Counted from the first letter of the stretch, positions 1-8,846 are shown. The stretch is DNA of 64,000 bases from JAKVBK01 sp022447275 (GCA_047125605.1 CP138932.1:620001-684000); one strand, 5' to 3'. Notes: generated by a model not told the origin, from the sequence alone. Made by a program: numbers and translations.

Positions 1-263
1 TAGCTCTGGGCGACAGATAGGGTTTCTGCGCGCGTTGCTTCTACGCAGGTCAGATGCGCTGCAACGTCGAGCCCGGTGCGCCCGCCAATTGCACAGGCGG
101 CTTCCTGTGTCAGTTTCCGCGTCGTGCCCCCGGCGCCGTAGGTGACGGATACAAACTCGGGTCCCAGCGGCGCGAGGCCTTTCACTGCATCCCACAGGCG
201 AAAGCTTGCGTCGACGGATCGGGGCGGAAAGAATTCAAAGCTGAGCTTTGGGGGCCTGGGCAT
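1..263 (-). CDS. metF: Methylenetetrahydrofolate reductase, N-terminal part
   Basis: The enzyme reduces 5,10-methylenetetrahydrofolate to 5-methyltetrahydrofolate, the methyl donor for methionine synthesis. Reading the minus strand from the ATG at 263-261 gives MPRPPKLSFEFFPPR, followed by VSVTYGAGGTTR and HLTCVEATR. These are the hallmark N-terminal motifs of the MetF TIM barrel, with the Glu of FEFFPP as the expected catalytic acid. The frame is open to the window edge, so only about 87 residues are visible. The gene is divergent from a MetR-like regulator starting 96 bp away, the classic metF/metR arrangement, which supports both calls. Confidence 0.93.
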   Translation of the reverse strand, partial: MPRPPKLSFEFFPPRSVDASFRLWDAVKGLAPLGPEFVSVTYGAGGTTRKLTQEAACAIGGRTGLDVAAHLTCVEATRAETLSVAQS

Positions 264-335
264 CTGAGCATCCTGTGGTTTTCTGGGTTGGCCCCCTGTA
301 TGCCCGCAGTCTATTATCAAGCCAAACTCATAATT

Positions 336-358
336 CTCATCACAAACATGAGGTTTGT
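336..358. promoter_or_regulatory. Interleaved inverted repeats in the metF-metR intergenic region
   Basis: Two overlapping dyads lie just before the regulator start: CTCAT-N7-ATGAG (336-352) and ACAAAC-N5-GTTTGT (342-358). LysR-type regulators often bind such interrupted dyads in divergent promoters, so this is a plausible autoregulatory site. It does not match the enteric MetR consensus TGAA-N5-TTCA exactly, and binding is inferred only from position and symmetry. The ATGAGG segment also serves as the ribosome binding site of the regulator. Confidence 0.45.
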
Positions 359-1273
359 ATGCATATCGAGTTCCGTCATCTGCGTTCGATTCAGGCGATC
401 CATGAAGCTGGTGGGCTGGCCCGCGCAGCGGATCTTCTAAACATCACCCAATCGGCCTTGTCTCATCAGATCAAAGGATTGGAGGATCAGGCCGGGGTGG
501 AATTGTTCGTGCGCCGCTCAAAGCCTTTGAAGCTGTCTGCTGCCGGCCACCGGCTGCTCAGTGCTGCCCAACGCATCTTGCCAGAAATGGCCGCGCTTGA
601 GGCAGAGTTTGAGGGGTTGCGTTCCGGCAAGTCCGGGCGGTTGCATATCGCGATTGAATGTCACGCCTGTTTCGAGTGGCTGTTTCCGGTGCTGGAGCAA
701 TTCCGCAAAGCCTGGCCGGAGGTTGATGTGGATATTCGGCCTGGCCTTGCCTTTGACGCGCTTCCCGCACTTGAGCGAGAGCAGTTGGATCTTGTGATTT
801 CCTCAGACCCTGAGGATTTGCCGCGTATAACCTTCATCCCGCTCTTTGATTACGCTCCCGTTTTTGTTGCCTCCTCCCGGCACCCACTTGCCGCGAAAAG
901 CTACGTTGAGGCAGAGGATTTTGTCGGGGAAACCCTGATCACCTATCCTGTTGCCCGCGAACGGCTGGATGTATTCACGGCGCTTCTCGGGCCCGCCGGG
1001 GTAGAGCCTGCTACATTGCGCCAAGTTGAACTGACAGCGGTGATTTTGCTGCTGGTCGCATCGAACCGGGGCGTTGCTGTCTTGCCGGACTGGGTGGTGC
1101 GAGAGGTGCGCTATAATTCGGACTATGTCACCCGACCCTTGACCAAGTCTGGCGTGACCAAGCGCCTCTATGCGGCCGTGCGCACCGACGAAGCCGCTTT
1201 GCCTTATATGGCGAATGTTCTGAAACTCGCCCGGACGGAGCCGATGAAGTTGCAGCGCGCAGCGGCAGAGTGA
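359..1273 (+). CDS. metR: LysR-family regulator, MetR-like
   Basis: This is a transcriptional regulator that probably controls methionine-cycle genes with homocysteine as co-effector, as known for MetR. The protein is 304 residues from the ATG at 359. Residues 1-60 form the LysR helix-turn-helix (AADLLNITQSALSHQIKGLE) and about 90-295 the periplasmic-binding-protein-like effector domain. I chose the ATG at 359 because GAGG sits just upstream and MHIEFRHLRS is a standard LysR N-terminus; an in-frame start at 248 would lie within metF. Divergence from metF favours MetR over other LysR members. The exact effector is inferred. Confidence 0.85.
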   Translation: MHIEFRHLRSIQAIHEAGGLARAADLLNITQSALSHQIKGLEDQAGVELFVRRSKPLKLSAAGHRLLSAAQRILPEMAALEAEFEGLRSGKSGRLHIAIECHACFEWLFPVLEQFRKAWPEVDVDIRPGLAFDALPALEREQLDLVISSDPEDLPRITFIPLFDYAPVFVASSRHPLAAKSYVEAEDFVGETLITYPVARERLDVFTALLGPAGVEPATLRQVELTAVILLLVASNRGVAVLPDWVVREVRYNSDYVTRPLTKSGVTKRLYAAVRTDEAALPYMANVLKLARTEPMKLQRAAAE

Positions 1274-1313
1274 ACATATTTGAAGGGGAGAATGGCGTAG
1301 TTTTTCCCATCAC

Positions 1314-1365
1314 GAGAGCGGCGCCCCTTTCCTTGGCGCCAATCTGTTGCTATCGGGGCGCTCTC
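1314..1365. terminator. Imperfect inverted repeat after the MetR-like gene
   Basis: GAGAGCGGCGCCCC at 1314-1327 can pair imperfectly with GGGGCGCTCTC at 1355-1365, and an inner GGCGCC pair sits between them. There is no T-run after the distal arm, so this is only a weak terminator or regulatory hairpin candidate in front of the inositol-phosphatase gene. Confidence 0.2.
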
Positions 1366-1385
1366 AATGTGGCAAGGAGGCCAAT

Positions 1386-2183
1386 ATGCAAGGCAGCGCC
1401 AATCTGAACTTGATGCTCAAGGCAGCCCGCAAAGCGGGCCGGTCTCTTGCCAAAGATTTTCGGGAAGTCGAAAATTTGCAGGTTGGCTCCAAGGCGCCGG
1501 GCGATTTCGTCTCTCGCGCTGACCTGGCCGCCGAAAAGATTCTGCGCGAAGAACTGCGCGGAGCACGGCCAACCTATGGCTGGATGGCTGAGGAAAGCCC
1601 GGAAGAAGCGGGCGAGGATCCGACGCGGCGTTGGATCGTTGATCCTTTGGACGGCACCACCAACTTCCTGCATGGCATGCCCCATTTCGCGGTATCCATT
1701 GCGCTTGAGCATAAAGGGGAAATCGTTGCCGGGGTGATCCACGATCCGGCTAAGGATGAAACCTTCTTCGCCGAAAAAGGGCAGGGTGCCTGGATGAACG
1801 AATCCCGTCTGCGCGTGTCTGGCCGGACGTCCATGATCGAGGCCGTTTTTGCGACCGGTCTGCCTTTTGCCAACAAGCCCTATCTTCCAGCGATTTTGCA
1901 GGATTTGGGCCGTGTTTTGCCCGTCTGCGCGGGGGTTCGGCGATTTGGCTCTGCTGCGCTCGACATGGCCTATGTGGCCGCTGGCCGGTATGACGGCTAC
2001 TGGGAGCGCGGCCTCAAGGCATGGGACTTTGCAGCCGGGATTGTCATCGTGCGTGAGGCTGGTGGATTTGTGGAGCCCCTGCGCGAGACCCAAAACCTGA
2101 TGGAGACAGGCTCTGTCCTTGCCGCTTCTGGCGCGATGTTTGAACCGTTCTCAAAGCTGGTGCGCGAACGGCCTGAGAGCTGA
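1386..2183 (+). CDS. suhB: Inositol-1-monophosphatase family protein
   Basis: This is a Mg-dependent phosphatase of the IMPase/SuhB family that hydrolyses myo-inositol 1-phosphate or related sugar phosphates. The protein has 265 residues, the usual family length. The metal-binding signatures are present: AEES near residue 70, WIVDPLDGTTNFLHG at about 83-97, and WDFAAGIVIVREAGG in the C-terminal third. The start at 1386 follows a strong AAGGAGG, so an upstream in-frame ATG at 1347 was rejected. It is convergent with the rhomboid gene, which ends 15 bp away. The true substrate cannot be told from sequence. Confidence 0.9.
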   Translation: MQGSANLNLMLKAARKAGRSLAKDFREVENLQVGSKAPGDFVSRADLAAEKILREELRGARPTYGWMAEESPEEAGEDPTRRWIVDPLDGTTNFLHGMPHFAVSIALEHKGEIVAGVIHDPAKDETFFAEKGQGAWMNESRLRVSGRTSMIEAVFATGLPFANKPYLPAILQDLGRVLPVCAGVRRFGSAALDMAYVAAGRYDGYWERGLKAWDFAAGIVIVREAGGFVEPLRETQNLMETGSVLAASGAMFEPFSKLVRERPES

Positions 2184-2198
2184 CGTCGCCAGTTCGGG

Positions 2199-2933
2199 CT
2201 AGCGCTTGCGCCGCACCTCTGGGACGGTGCTGCGCACATAGCGATAACGATGTTCTGGATACGGCGGCAAGCCTTCGGTTCTTTGCCAAAACGCTGGTCC
2301 GCCGCGCCGCATCCAAACCGGGATCGTCAGGATAAGCCCGAGGACAAAGCCGCCCGCATGGGCCCAGTAGGCCACTCCCGCTGCGTCTGCGGCCGTCCCC
2401 AAGCCATTGAAAAGCTGTAACCCAAACCAGAAGGCCAGCATGATCCAAGCGGGCACCGGGATGACTTTGAAGAAGATCACGAGGATCAGCAGCACGTCTA
2501 CACGGGCCTTTGGGAACATCAAAAAATAGCCTCCCATCACACCGGCAATCGCACCAGAGGCGCCGACCAGCGGGATATCTGAATTGGGGGCCGCGATGAC
2601 ATGCGCCGCGCTCGCCCCGATGCCGCACACGAGGTAAAAGAGCAGAAATCGCCCATGGCCCATCTCATCTTCCATGTTGTCGCCAAAAATAAACAGAAAC
2701 AACATGTTGCCGGCGATATGCATAAATCCAGCATGTAAAAACAAGGACGTCACATAGGTGTGGGGCAGGCTTACAGCCGGGGTCAGAGCGTAATCGGAGA
2801 AGAACTGGCCAATGGCCCGCTCGTTCTCAAACATCCCTGCGTAGCTGAAAAAAACAAGGATGTTCAGGGCGATAAGGGCCCACGTCACATAGGGTGTCTT
2901 GCCGGATGGGTTGTGGTCACGGATCGGGAACAT
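2199..2933 (-). CDS. Rhomboid-family intramembrane serine protease
   Basis: The protein is a polytopic inner-membrane protein that cleaves transmembrane substrates. With the start MFPIRDHNPSG it has 244 residues and about six membrane segments. The catalytic serine lies in GASGAIAGV (S126), the catalytic histidine in YWAHAGGF (H192), and the conserved HxxxN element in HIAGN (about 72-76), so all key residues are intact. A start 12 codons upstream (2969) is possible, but MFPIRDHNP is the typical N-terminus. The C-terminal tail of about 35 basic residues is cytoplasmic-like. Substrates are unknown. Confidence 0.9.
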   Translation of the reverse strand: MFPIRDHNPSGKTPYVTWALIALNILVFFSYAGMFENERAIGQFFSDYALTPAVSLPHTYVTSLFLHAGFMHIAGNMLFLFIFGDNMEDEMGHGRFLLFYLVCGIGASAAHVIAAPNSDIPLVGASGAIAGVMGGYFLMFPKARVDVLLILVIFFKVIPVPAWIMLAFWFGLQLFNGLGTAADAAGVAYWAHAGGFVLGLILTIPVWMRRGGPAFWQRTEGLPPYPEHRYRYVRSTVPEVRRKR

Positions 2934-3069
2934 GTCATTCAGTTGGGTATGGTGGGACAGAAACGTCAAGCCCCGCTGCTGCTGAAACAGGTCAAGTGCG
3001 GTCTGCGCACAGTCTCTTGATCACGCTGCATGTTGACCGGGGCGGGCGGCTTATGCCCCAATCTGCGCT

Positions 3070-3618
3070 ATGAAACACCTGATCCTCAATGTGCTGTGTC
3101 TTGTGGCCCCTCTTGCGGGCCACGCGGAAACCTGTCCGCCCGCCAGGGATGTCACGTCTGACATTGCGATGCTGCTCAACGATGTGCGTGATGCACCTGA
3201 TGAGCGCAGCGCCGCCGCAATCAGCAACAAGATGTGGCAACTTTGGACGATCGCGCCGGATGCGTTGGCGCAGGATTACCTAGATAACGGTATGACCCGT
3301 CGCAGCCAGTTTGATTTTGCCGGGGCGGAGGCGGCATTCACCGCTCTGATCGAGTACTGCCCTAACTACGCGGAAGGCTGGAACCAGCGCGCTTTTGTGA
3401 ATTTCTTGAGGGAAGACTACCCGAAGGCGCTCGTCGATCTCGACAAGGCTTTGGAGTTGAACCCTGTCCATGTTGCCGCCCTGTCGGGCAAGGCTTTGAC
3501 GCTTTTGTTCATGGGCGAAGAGGCGCAGGGCCAGAAATTTTTGAGAGAGGCTTTGGCCCTCAATCCTTGGCTCTCGGAGCGGGCCTATCTGCGAGACGTG
3601 CCGCGCGACGATCTCTAG
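3070..3618 (+). CDS. Secreted tetratricopeptide-repeat protein
   Basis: This is a 182-residue exported protein. Residues 1-20 are a signal peptide ending in GHA-E. About 75-165 hold two to three TPR helices, for example FAGAEAAFTALIEYCPNYAEGWNQ-type and YPKALVDLDKALELNP repeats. TPR modules mediate protein-protein contacts, so a periplasmic scaffolding role is inferred. Two cysteines (near 22 and in EYCPNY) might form a disulfide. It stands alone, followed by tRNA-Leu about 60 bp downstream. The cellular process is not recognisable. Confidence 0.75.
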   Translation: MKHLILNVLCLVAPLAGHAETCPPARDVTSDIAMLLNDVRDAPDERSAAAISNKMWQLWTIAPDALAQDYLDNGMTRRSQFDFAGAEAAFTALIEYCPNYAEGWNQRAFVNFLREDYPKALVDLDKALELNPVHVAALSGKALTLLFMGEEAQGQKFLREALALNPWLSERAYLRDVPRDDL

Positions 3619-3678
3619 AGGAATTGTATCTGTTCGCCTTGTAGTTCTCAACTGCCGGAGCTAGGTTCGCAGCACGTC

Positions 3679-3761
3679 GCGGGCGTGGCGGAATGGTAGA
3701 CGCATGGCACTTAAAATGCTTGGGCCGAAAGGCCGTGCCGGTTCAAGTCCGGCCGCCCGTA
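3679..3761 (+). tRNA. tRNA-Leu (TAA)
   Basis: The gene has acceptor arms GCGGGCG/CGCCCGT, a D-arm with GGCGGAATGGTAGACGC, anticodon loop CTTAAAA with TAA at 3712-3714, a class-II long variable arm (GGGCCGAAAGGCC) and a T-arm GCCGG-TTCAAGT-CCGGC. The 3' CCA is not encoded. The anticodon stem is weak: one T-T mismatch and one G-T pair at its outer end, which is unusual for an essential leucine acceptor. Confidence 0.88.
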
Positions 3762-3913
3762 CGTTTCATCACAGAAAGATTGCAGCGATTGTGACACGCC
3801 AGCGACCGATCATTGATTCAGGTGGGTGACGCGGTCCGCTGTGTGATGCATAACTCGCCCATATATTGCGATCGCGCGTCCCTTGCGCACCCAAGACAGG
3901 ACCTTTCAGGCCT

Positions 3914-5010
3914 ATGGCCATAAACAGTATCACGATTTGGCATGTGCCCCTTGCAACACTGCAAACCAGCGTAAACCAGCGGACGGGTCAAGTGATCGAA
4001 ACAACAAGCATCGTTGTGGCGCTCAGCACAACGGATGGACAGGTGGGCTAGGGCGAAATTTGTCCGTTGCCCGGAGCCGGGCCGGTTTTCGTCGATGGTA
4101 TTGCGCCGGCCATTGCTGAGTTGTCCGAAAAGATTTTGGGCGCTGACCCAAGCGGTCCGGAAGCATTTTTCGACACATTGGATCGCGCTTTGCCCGGGCA
4201 CAATGAAGCGAAAGCAGCTATCGATATGGCTGTTTGGGAAATCCACGGTAAACAAGCTGGTATGGCCGTTCACACATTGCTGGGTGGCCGCCGGACGGTT
4301 GGCTTACCCATCTGCCAGACCGGCGATGGCGGCCGACGAAGTGGTTGAGATGGCCAAGTTGTCACTGTCGGGCGGGGTGCGTGTTTTCCGTGTTGCGCTT
4401 GGGCATGATCAGGATTGGGGCAGGGATGCAGACAGGCTGGTCGCTTTGCGCGAAACTGTCGGCCGTAAGGCGACAATTATTGGCGACTGGGCTGGACGTG
4501 GAGACAGGGTGTCAGCGATCCGGACGGCGCGAGAAACCGCCGGGATGGACCTTATCCTTGAACAGCCCTGTGCAACCATCGAGGAATGTGCAGCGGTCCG
4601 CCTGGCCTCTGGGCAGGTGATGAAACTGGATGAAAGCCTGCGCGGGCCACGCGACGTGCTGGCAGCCCATCAAGCCGGAGTGCTGGATGCAGCCACCCTC
4701 AAACTCTCTCGCCTTGGTGGCATCACAAATGCGGCAGATGCGGGATCTTTGCCTGCTGCTCGGGGTGCCGATGTCTTTTGAGGATATTGCCAGCTCCGAT
4801 GTTGGGGCATCGGCCGTTTTGCAAGTGGCCGCGTCCACGCCATCAAACATGATGCTTTATACGCAAGACCTTGCGGGACAGCTCACACCGCGTCTGGATG
4901 GATACGGGCCAGCCCGTCGTTCAGGCATGATCGCGGCGCCGGGGCAAGCGGGGCTTGGCGTCGAGCCGGATCTCGACGCGATGGGCACGCCGCTCGCCGT
5001 GTTGGAGTGA
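3914..5010 (+). pseudogene. Mandelate racemase/muconate-lactonizing (enolase superfamily) pseudogene
   Basis: Pieces of one enolase-superfamily protein of about 365 residues lie in order but in changing frames. The first frame opens at 3914 and meets an in-frame TAG at 4049-4051, where relatives have Tyr in a GYGE motif; translation then resumes in the same frame (CPLPGAGPVFVDGI). The frame shifts near 4320-4330 and again near 4735. Still visible are the three metal-ligand regions (IIGDW, LILEQP, KLDES) and the C-terminal GLGVEPDLDA. The catalytic KxK appears degraded (RVFRVALG). One nonsense and two frameshift lesions make a functional product unlikely. Its place beside the GntR/frc genes suggests it once belonged to that pathway. 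Confidence 0.85.
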
Positions 5011-5126
5011 GCACGGCCACACAGCGCTGATCCACGTGTTTTGAATCTAAAATGCGCCGCGGCAGGTTGTCTGCTGCGGTACGTTTACTGTGCCAGCCTG
5101 CATGATGTGCCCGGGGATTTGGATTC

Positions 5127-5246
5127 TGGTATGCCAGGCACATTTGATTCCAGCGGAAGACTTTCCAAAAAATTATAACCAAATGTTTTATATGGTATAA
5201 TTATCCTTTCATTTGCATAAAGGGGCGCTAGGTATGTGGTATACCA
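5127..5246. promoter_or_regulatory. TGGTAT operator-like sites before the GntR gene
   Basis: Three related elements occur within 120 bp: TGGTATGCCA (5127-5136, near-palindrome), TGGTATAATT (from 5193) and the perfect palindrome TGGTATACCA (5237-5246). FadR/FCD-type GntR regulators typically bind TGGT-N2-3-ACCA palindromes, so this is probably the autoregulatory operator of the adjacent gene and perhaps the control site for frc. Binding is inferred, not shown. Confidence 0.6.
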
Positions 5247-5260
5247 AAAAGGCGCTGCCC

Positions 5261-5983
5261 ATGAAACTGAAGCCGATCACCACTGCTCCCTCTCTCAAGG
5301 ACCACATTTATCATGTGTTGCGCACCGCCTTGATTGAGATGGACATCTACGGCGATGACGTGGAGCTGAAGCTCGATGAACGTTCGGTGGCTGAGCAGCT
5401 TGGCATTTCGCGCACGCCATTGCGCGAAGCGCTGACACGGCTTGAGCAGGAAGGCTTTGTTTCTGTGGTGCCGCGCAAGGGCATCTTTATCGAGCGCAAG
5501 ACGCGTGAAGACATCCTGGAGATGATCGTTGCGTGGGCCGCATTGGAATCCATGGCTGCGCGCTTGGCGGCAACCGACGCCAGTGACAGTGAGCTGGCCC
5601 AACTGCGCGCCCATGCCGAGGCCCATTCTGCATCGGCACAAAGGGCAGATTTATCAGAATATTCCGAAGCCAACATGGTGTTTCACCAGATGGTTTTGAG
5701 CATGTCGAATGTGTCGCTACTCAGTCGGATGGCTGACAGCCTTTTTGTGCACATGCATGCCGTACGCAGACGCGCTTTGGCAGAAAATGACCGCGCTTCA
5801 CGCTCGGTGGCTGATCACATGGCTATCTTGGATGCCTTGGAAGCGCGCGATCCGGACAGAGCCGAACGCGCCAGCCGGGATCATACCATGCGCCTATACG
5901 CCCATGTGGCGGCCCATTGGACATGGCTGGACCCCCGCTCAGACACAGAAAGTACATCCGCAATGACCGCGCCTGCCACCTGA
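5261..5983 (+). CDS. GntR-family regulator with FCD effector domain
   Basis: The protein is a 240-residue repressor/activator of the FadR subfamily. An N-terminal winged helix (about 15-75, with VAEQLGISRTPLREALTRLE) is followed by an all-helical FCD ligand domain (about 85-220) carrying the metal/ligand histidines in FHQMV, HMHAVRRRA and DHMAILDALE. The ATG at 5261 has AAAAGG eight bases upstream. An ATG at 5234 is also in frame with AGGGG upstream, but that reading places the palindrome TGGTATACCA inside the gene, so I prefer 5261. It lies about 48 bp before frc, suggesting it controls frc and possibly the tct genes with an organic-acid ligand. Confidence 0.85.
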   Translation: MKLKPITTAPSLKDHIYHVLRTALIEMDIYGDDVELKLDERSVAEQLGISRTPLREALTRLEQEGFVSVVPRKGIFIERKTREDILEMIVAWAALESMAARLAATDASDSELAQLRAHAEAHSASAQRADLSEYSEANMVFHQMVLSMSNVSLLSRMADSLFVHMHAVRRRALAENDRASRSVADHMAILDALEARDPDRAERASRDHTMRLYAHVAAHWTWLDPRSDTESTSAMTAPAT

Positions 5984-6030
5984 AAGCAGGGGCGCAAACA
6001 TGTTTGCAGCTTTTGATGGAGGATAGACCG

Positions 6031-7305
6031 ATGAAAGCGCTCGACGGAATCAAGGTTCTGGACTTTACCCATGTCCAGTCCGGCCCCACATGCACGCAGC
6101 TTCTGGCATGGTTTGGTGCCGATGTGCTCAAGGTAGAGCGCCCCGGCGTGGGGGATGCCACACGCAAGCAACTGGTCGACGTGCCGGGTGCGGATAGCCT
6201 CTATTTCACCATGCTGAACCACAACAAACGCTCGATCGAACTCAATTCCAAGACGGAAGAGGGCAAGATGGTCCTGACCCGTCTGATCGAGGAATGCGAT
6301 GTGATGGTTGAAAACTTTGCGCCGGGCGCGTTGGACCGAATGGGCTTCACCTGGGAACGGATCCAAGAGATCAATCCTCGGATGATCCTGGCCTCGATCA
6401 AGGGCTTTGGCCCAGGTGACTATGAAGATTGCAAAGTGTACGAAAACGTTGCGCAATGTGCTGGCGGTGCGGCCTCAACAACAGGCTTTCTAGATGGTCC
6501 GCCCCTGGTGACGGGCGCCCAGATTGGCGACAGCGGCACGGGCCTGCATCTCTGCCTCGGCATCGTGACTGCTTTGTTCCAAAGAGAGCGTTCCGGGCGC
6601 GGACAGAAAGTGTCGGCGGCCATGCAGGATGGCGTTTTGAACCTCTGCCGCGTAAAACTGCGCGATCAACAGCGCCTCGATGCGGGGCCTTTGACGGAAT
6701 ACAGCCAATACGGCGAGGGCATTCCCTTTGGCGATGCAACGCCGCGGGCTGGTAACGATTCAGGGGGCGGCCAGCCTGGCCGCATCCTCAAGTGCAAAGG
6801 TTGGGAAACCGATCCAAACGCTTATACCTATTTCATCACGCAGGCAGCCGTTTGGGGCAATGTGTGTGATGTTATCGGCAAGCCGGATTGGAAGACTGCA
6901 GAAGGCTATGCCACGCCGCCAGAGCGCCTCGATAAACTCAACGAGATTTTCGAGGCAATCGAAGCTTGGACAATGACCAAGACAAAGTTTGAGGTCATGG
7001 AAATCTGTAATCCTCTCAACATTCCGGTGGGGCCAATCCTGTCCACGAAAGAATTGATCGAGGATGAGGGCCTGCGGGCTACGGGCACCATCGTGGACGT
7101 CGATCACCCGGAACGCGGGCGCTACACCTCCGTTGGATGCCCGATCAAGCTCAGTGACAGCCCTGTCGAGGTGGAGCGCAGCCCCTTGTTGGGTGAGCAT
7201 ACGCTCGAAATTCTGACCGAGGTTTTAGGCATGCAGGGCGACACCTTAGATCGGGTGGTTCAGTCGGGTGCCGTTGGGACGCCCCGTCCCGTCGCCGCCG
7301 AATAA
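6031..7305 (+). CDS. frc: Formyl-CoA:oxalate CoA-transferase (CaiB/BaiF family)
   Basis: This class III CoA-transferase moves CoA from formyl-CoA to oxalate. The 424-residue protein starts at 6031 after GGAGG. Diagnostic stretches include LDFTHVQSGP, NHNKRSIELN, VENFAPGALDRMGFTW and KVYENVAQCAGGAA. The catalytic aspartate is D167 in QIGDSGTG, and the glycine loop GGGQPG that closes on intermediates is present. Similarity to the Oxalobacter enzyme as I remember it runs through the whole length. No oxalyl-CoA decarboxylase (oxc) is seen nearby, so either oxc lies elsewhere or the substrate is another dicarboxylate. A strong hairpin ends the transcript. Confidence 0.85.
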   Translation: MKALDGIKVLDFTHVQSGPTCTQLLAWFGADVLKVERPGVGDATRKQLVDVPGADSLYFTMLNHNKRSIELNSKTEEGKMVLTRLIEECDVMVENFAPGALDRMGFTWERIQEINPRMILASIKGFGPGDYEDCKVYENVAQCAGGAASTTGFLDGPPLVTGAQIGDSGTGLHLCLGIVTALFQRERSGRGQKVSAAMQDGVLNLCRVKLRDQQRLDAGPLTEYSQYGEGIPFGDATPRAGNDSGGGQPGRILKCKGWETDPNAYTYFITQAAVWGNVCDVIGKPDWKTAEGYATPPERLDKLNEIFEAIEAWTMTKTKFEVMEICNPLNIPVGPILSTKELIEDEGLRATGTIVDVDHPERGRYTSVGCPIKLSDSPVEVERSPLLGEHTLEILTEVLGMQGDTLDRVVQSGAVGTPRPVAAE

Positions 7306-7330
7306 GGCGCTCGCAAAACGCTAAACCATG

Positions 7331-7370
7331 CGGGGTGCGTGACGCAGTTCACGCGCCCCGTTCTTTATTT
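7331..7370 (+). terminator. Rho-independent terminator after frc
   Basis: CGGGGTGCGTGA at 7331-7342 pairs with TCACGCGCCCCG at 7349-7360 (12 pairs with one G-U), followed by the T-rich TTCTTTATTT. Confidence 0.8.
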
Positions 7371-7862
7371 TGGCCTATGCGCTCAGCACCACGGCCTCCG
7401 GTTCGTTTGCACATGGTGGGGAGGCTTGGTCATCGAATTGGCAGCCATCTTGGCCTATGTCTCCATAGCCAATGTGCCCGGTGAAACCGACAGGGTTGGG
7501 GACGTGATCTGCGCGATGGTCGTATTGCTGCGCGTGCAAATGCGATTTGGTTCTCTCAATTTTTGCGGGTAACAAAATTTCACCTGAAACCGCCCATGCT
7601 TTTCAAAAATAATTTTTGGAATTCTCTGCGGGCTTGTCCTGAATAATGCCCGTAAGGACGGGCGCTTACCTTAAATTAGAGGCAAATAACTGATTTCAGG
7701 ATGCAAATGTATGCTGAAAAACTTGTGGTCGTGCTAAATGGCGCGCCCTAATTCGCCTCGCATCAGTCGCGAGTGCTTTGCGACTGTGCGCCCGATGAGC
7801 ACGCTGCGCTGCAGCAAGTTAGGTGGCTTGACCCGAGAGGGTTCGCCCGGAGGAGGAAAAAT
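7371..7862. other. Intergenic region between frc terminator and tctC
   Basis: I see no credible gene in this stretch. A perfect small hairpin GCCCGT-AAGG-ACGGGC lies at 7648-7663, and AT-rich sequence around 7590-7620 and 7670-7720 is compatible with a promoter for the tct operon. A reading frame of 77 codons at 7339-7572 starts within the terminator and shows no recognisable domain. Confidence 0.5.
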
Positions 7863-8846
7863 ATGACTGTAACTCGCCGTAGTTTTGGAGCGCTCGCAGC
7901 TGCTGCGCTTGCCCTGGCAACATTCTCAGGTGGCGCGCTGGCCACTGACGGATTTAGCCCCAGCAAGCCAATCGATTTCGTAATTATGGCCGGCAAGGGA
8001 GGCGGTGCTGACAAGATGGCACGCCTTATGCAGTCGATTATCGAACAGGAGGGTCTCGCGGACCGCCCTGTTGTGCCGACAAACAAATCCGGGGGCTCTG
8101 GTGCCGAGGCCTTGGTGCACATGAACGGCGTCAATGATCCTGATCACACGATCATGGTCACGCTCAACAGCTTCTTCACAACGCCTTTGCGTCAGCCTGG
8201 CCTTGGGGTGGACATCATGGACTTTGCGCCCGTTGCGCGCATGGCGGAAGACACCTTCCTGCTGTGGGTCCACAAAGATGAGGGCATTGACAGCTTTGAC
8301 GCGTTTCTTGGCGAAGCGAAAGCGCGAGGCAACAAGTGGGTGATGGGTGGCACCGGCAAGAACGCCGAAGATAACATCATCACCGACTTCCTGAATGCGA
8401 ATTACGGCCTCGACATCAAGTACATCCCCTACAAGGGCGGTGGTGAGGTGGCCAAGCAGGTGGCGGGTCGCCAGATCACGTCTTCTGTCAATAATCCGTC
8501 CGAAGCGCTTGGCTTCTTTGAAAGCGGCGATCTGATCCCGCTGGTTGCCTTCACGGACGAGCGTCTGCCAATGTTCCCGGATGTGCCCACGCTGAAGGAA
8601 GTTGGCGGCGATTTCTCCTACTTCATGCAGCGGGCTGTTGTTGGTGCGCCGGGCATGTCGGATGCCGCTCAGGCCTATTATTCCGACCTGTTTGCCAAAG
8701 TGTATGAGTCTGCAGCGTGGCAGGACTACAAAGCCAAGAAATCCCTGATGGGTGATCTCATGGCGGGTGATGCGCTCAAGGCCTACTGGACCACCCAGCG
8801 GGACCGTCACGAAGGCATCCTTCGGGCCTCTGGCGCCATCAACTAA
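7863..8846 (+). CDS. tctC: Tripartite tricarboxylate transporter substrate-binding protein
   Basis: This is the periplasmic solute receptor of a TTT-family secondary transporter for carboxylates. The 327-residue protein starts at 7863 behind GGAGG. Its N-terminus carries a signal with a twin-arginine-like motif (TRRSFG) and a hydrophobic stretch ending at about residue 27. Family landmarks follow: SKPIDFVIMAGKGGGAD, a central KWVMGGTGK and IPYKGGGEVAKQVAGRQ, and FPDVPTLKE near the C-terminus. The tctB and tctA genes follow with gaps of 29 and 21 bp, giving a complete three-gene transporter. The ligand is unknown; the neighbouring frc suggests a small dicarboxylate. Confidence 0.9.
   Translation: MTVTRRSFGALAAAALALATFSGGALATDGFSPSKPIDFVIMAGKGGGADKMARLMQSIIEQEGLADRPVVPTNKSGGSGAEALVHMNGVNDPDHTIMVTLNSFFTTPLRQPGLGVDIMDFAPVARMAEDTFLLWVHKDEGIDSFDAFLGEAKARGNKWVMGGTGKNAEDNIITDFLNANYGLDIKYIPYKGGGEVAKQVAGRQITSSVNNPSEALGFFESGDLIPLVAFTDERLPMFPDVPTLKEVGGDFSYFMQRAVVGAPGMSDAAQAYYSDLFAKVYESAAWQDYKAKKSLMGDLMAGDALKAYWTTQRDRHEGILRASGAIN

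Noticed and set aside
3914..4348. Amber readthrough or selenocysteine-like recoding at the TAG in the enolase-family gene
   Set aside because: Two additional frameshifts downstream make decay the simpler explanation, and TAG is used as a normal stop in the window.
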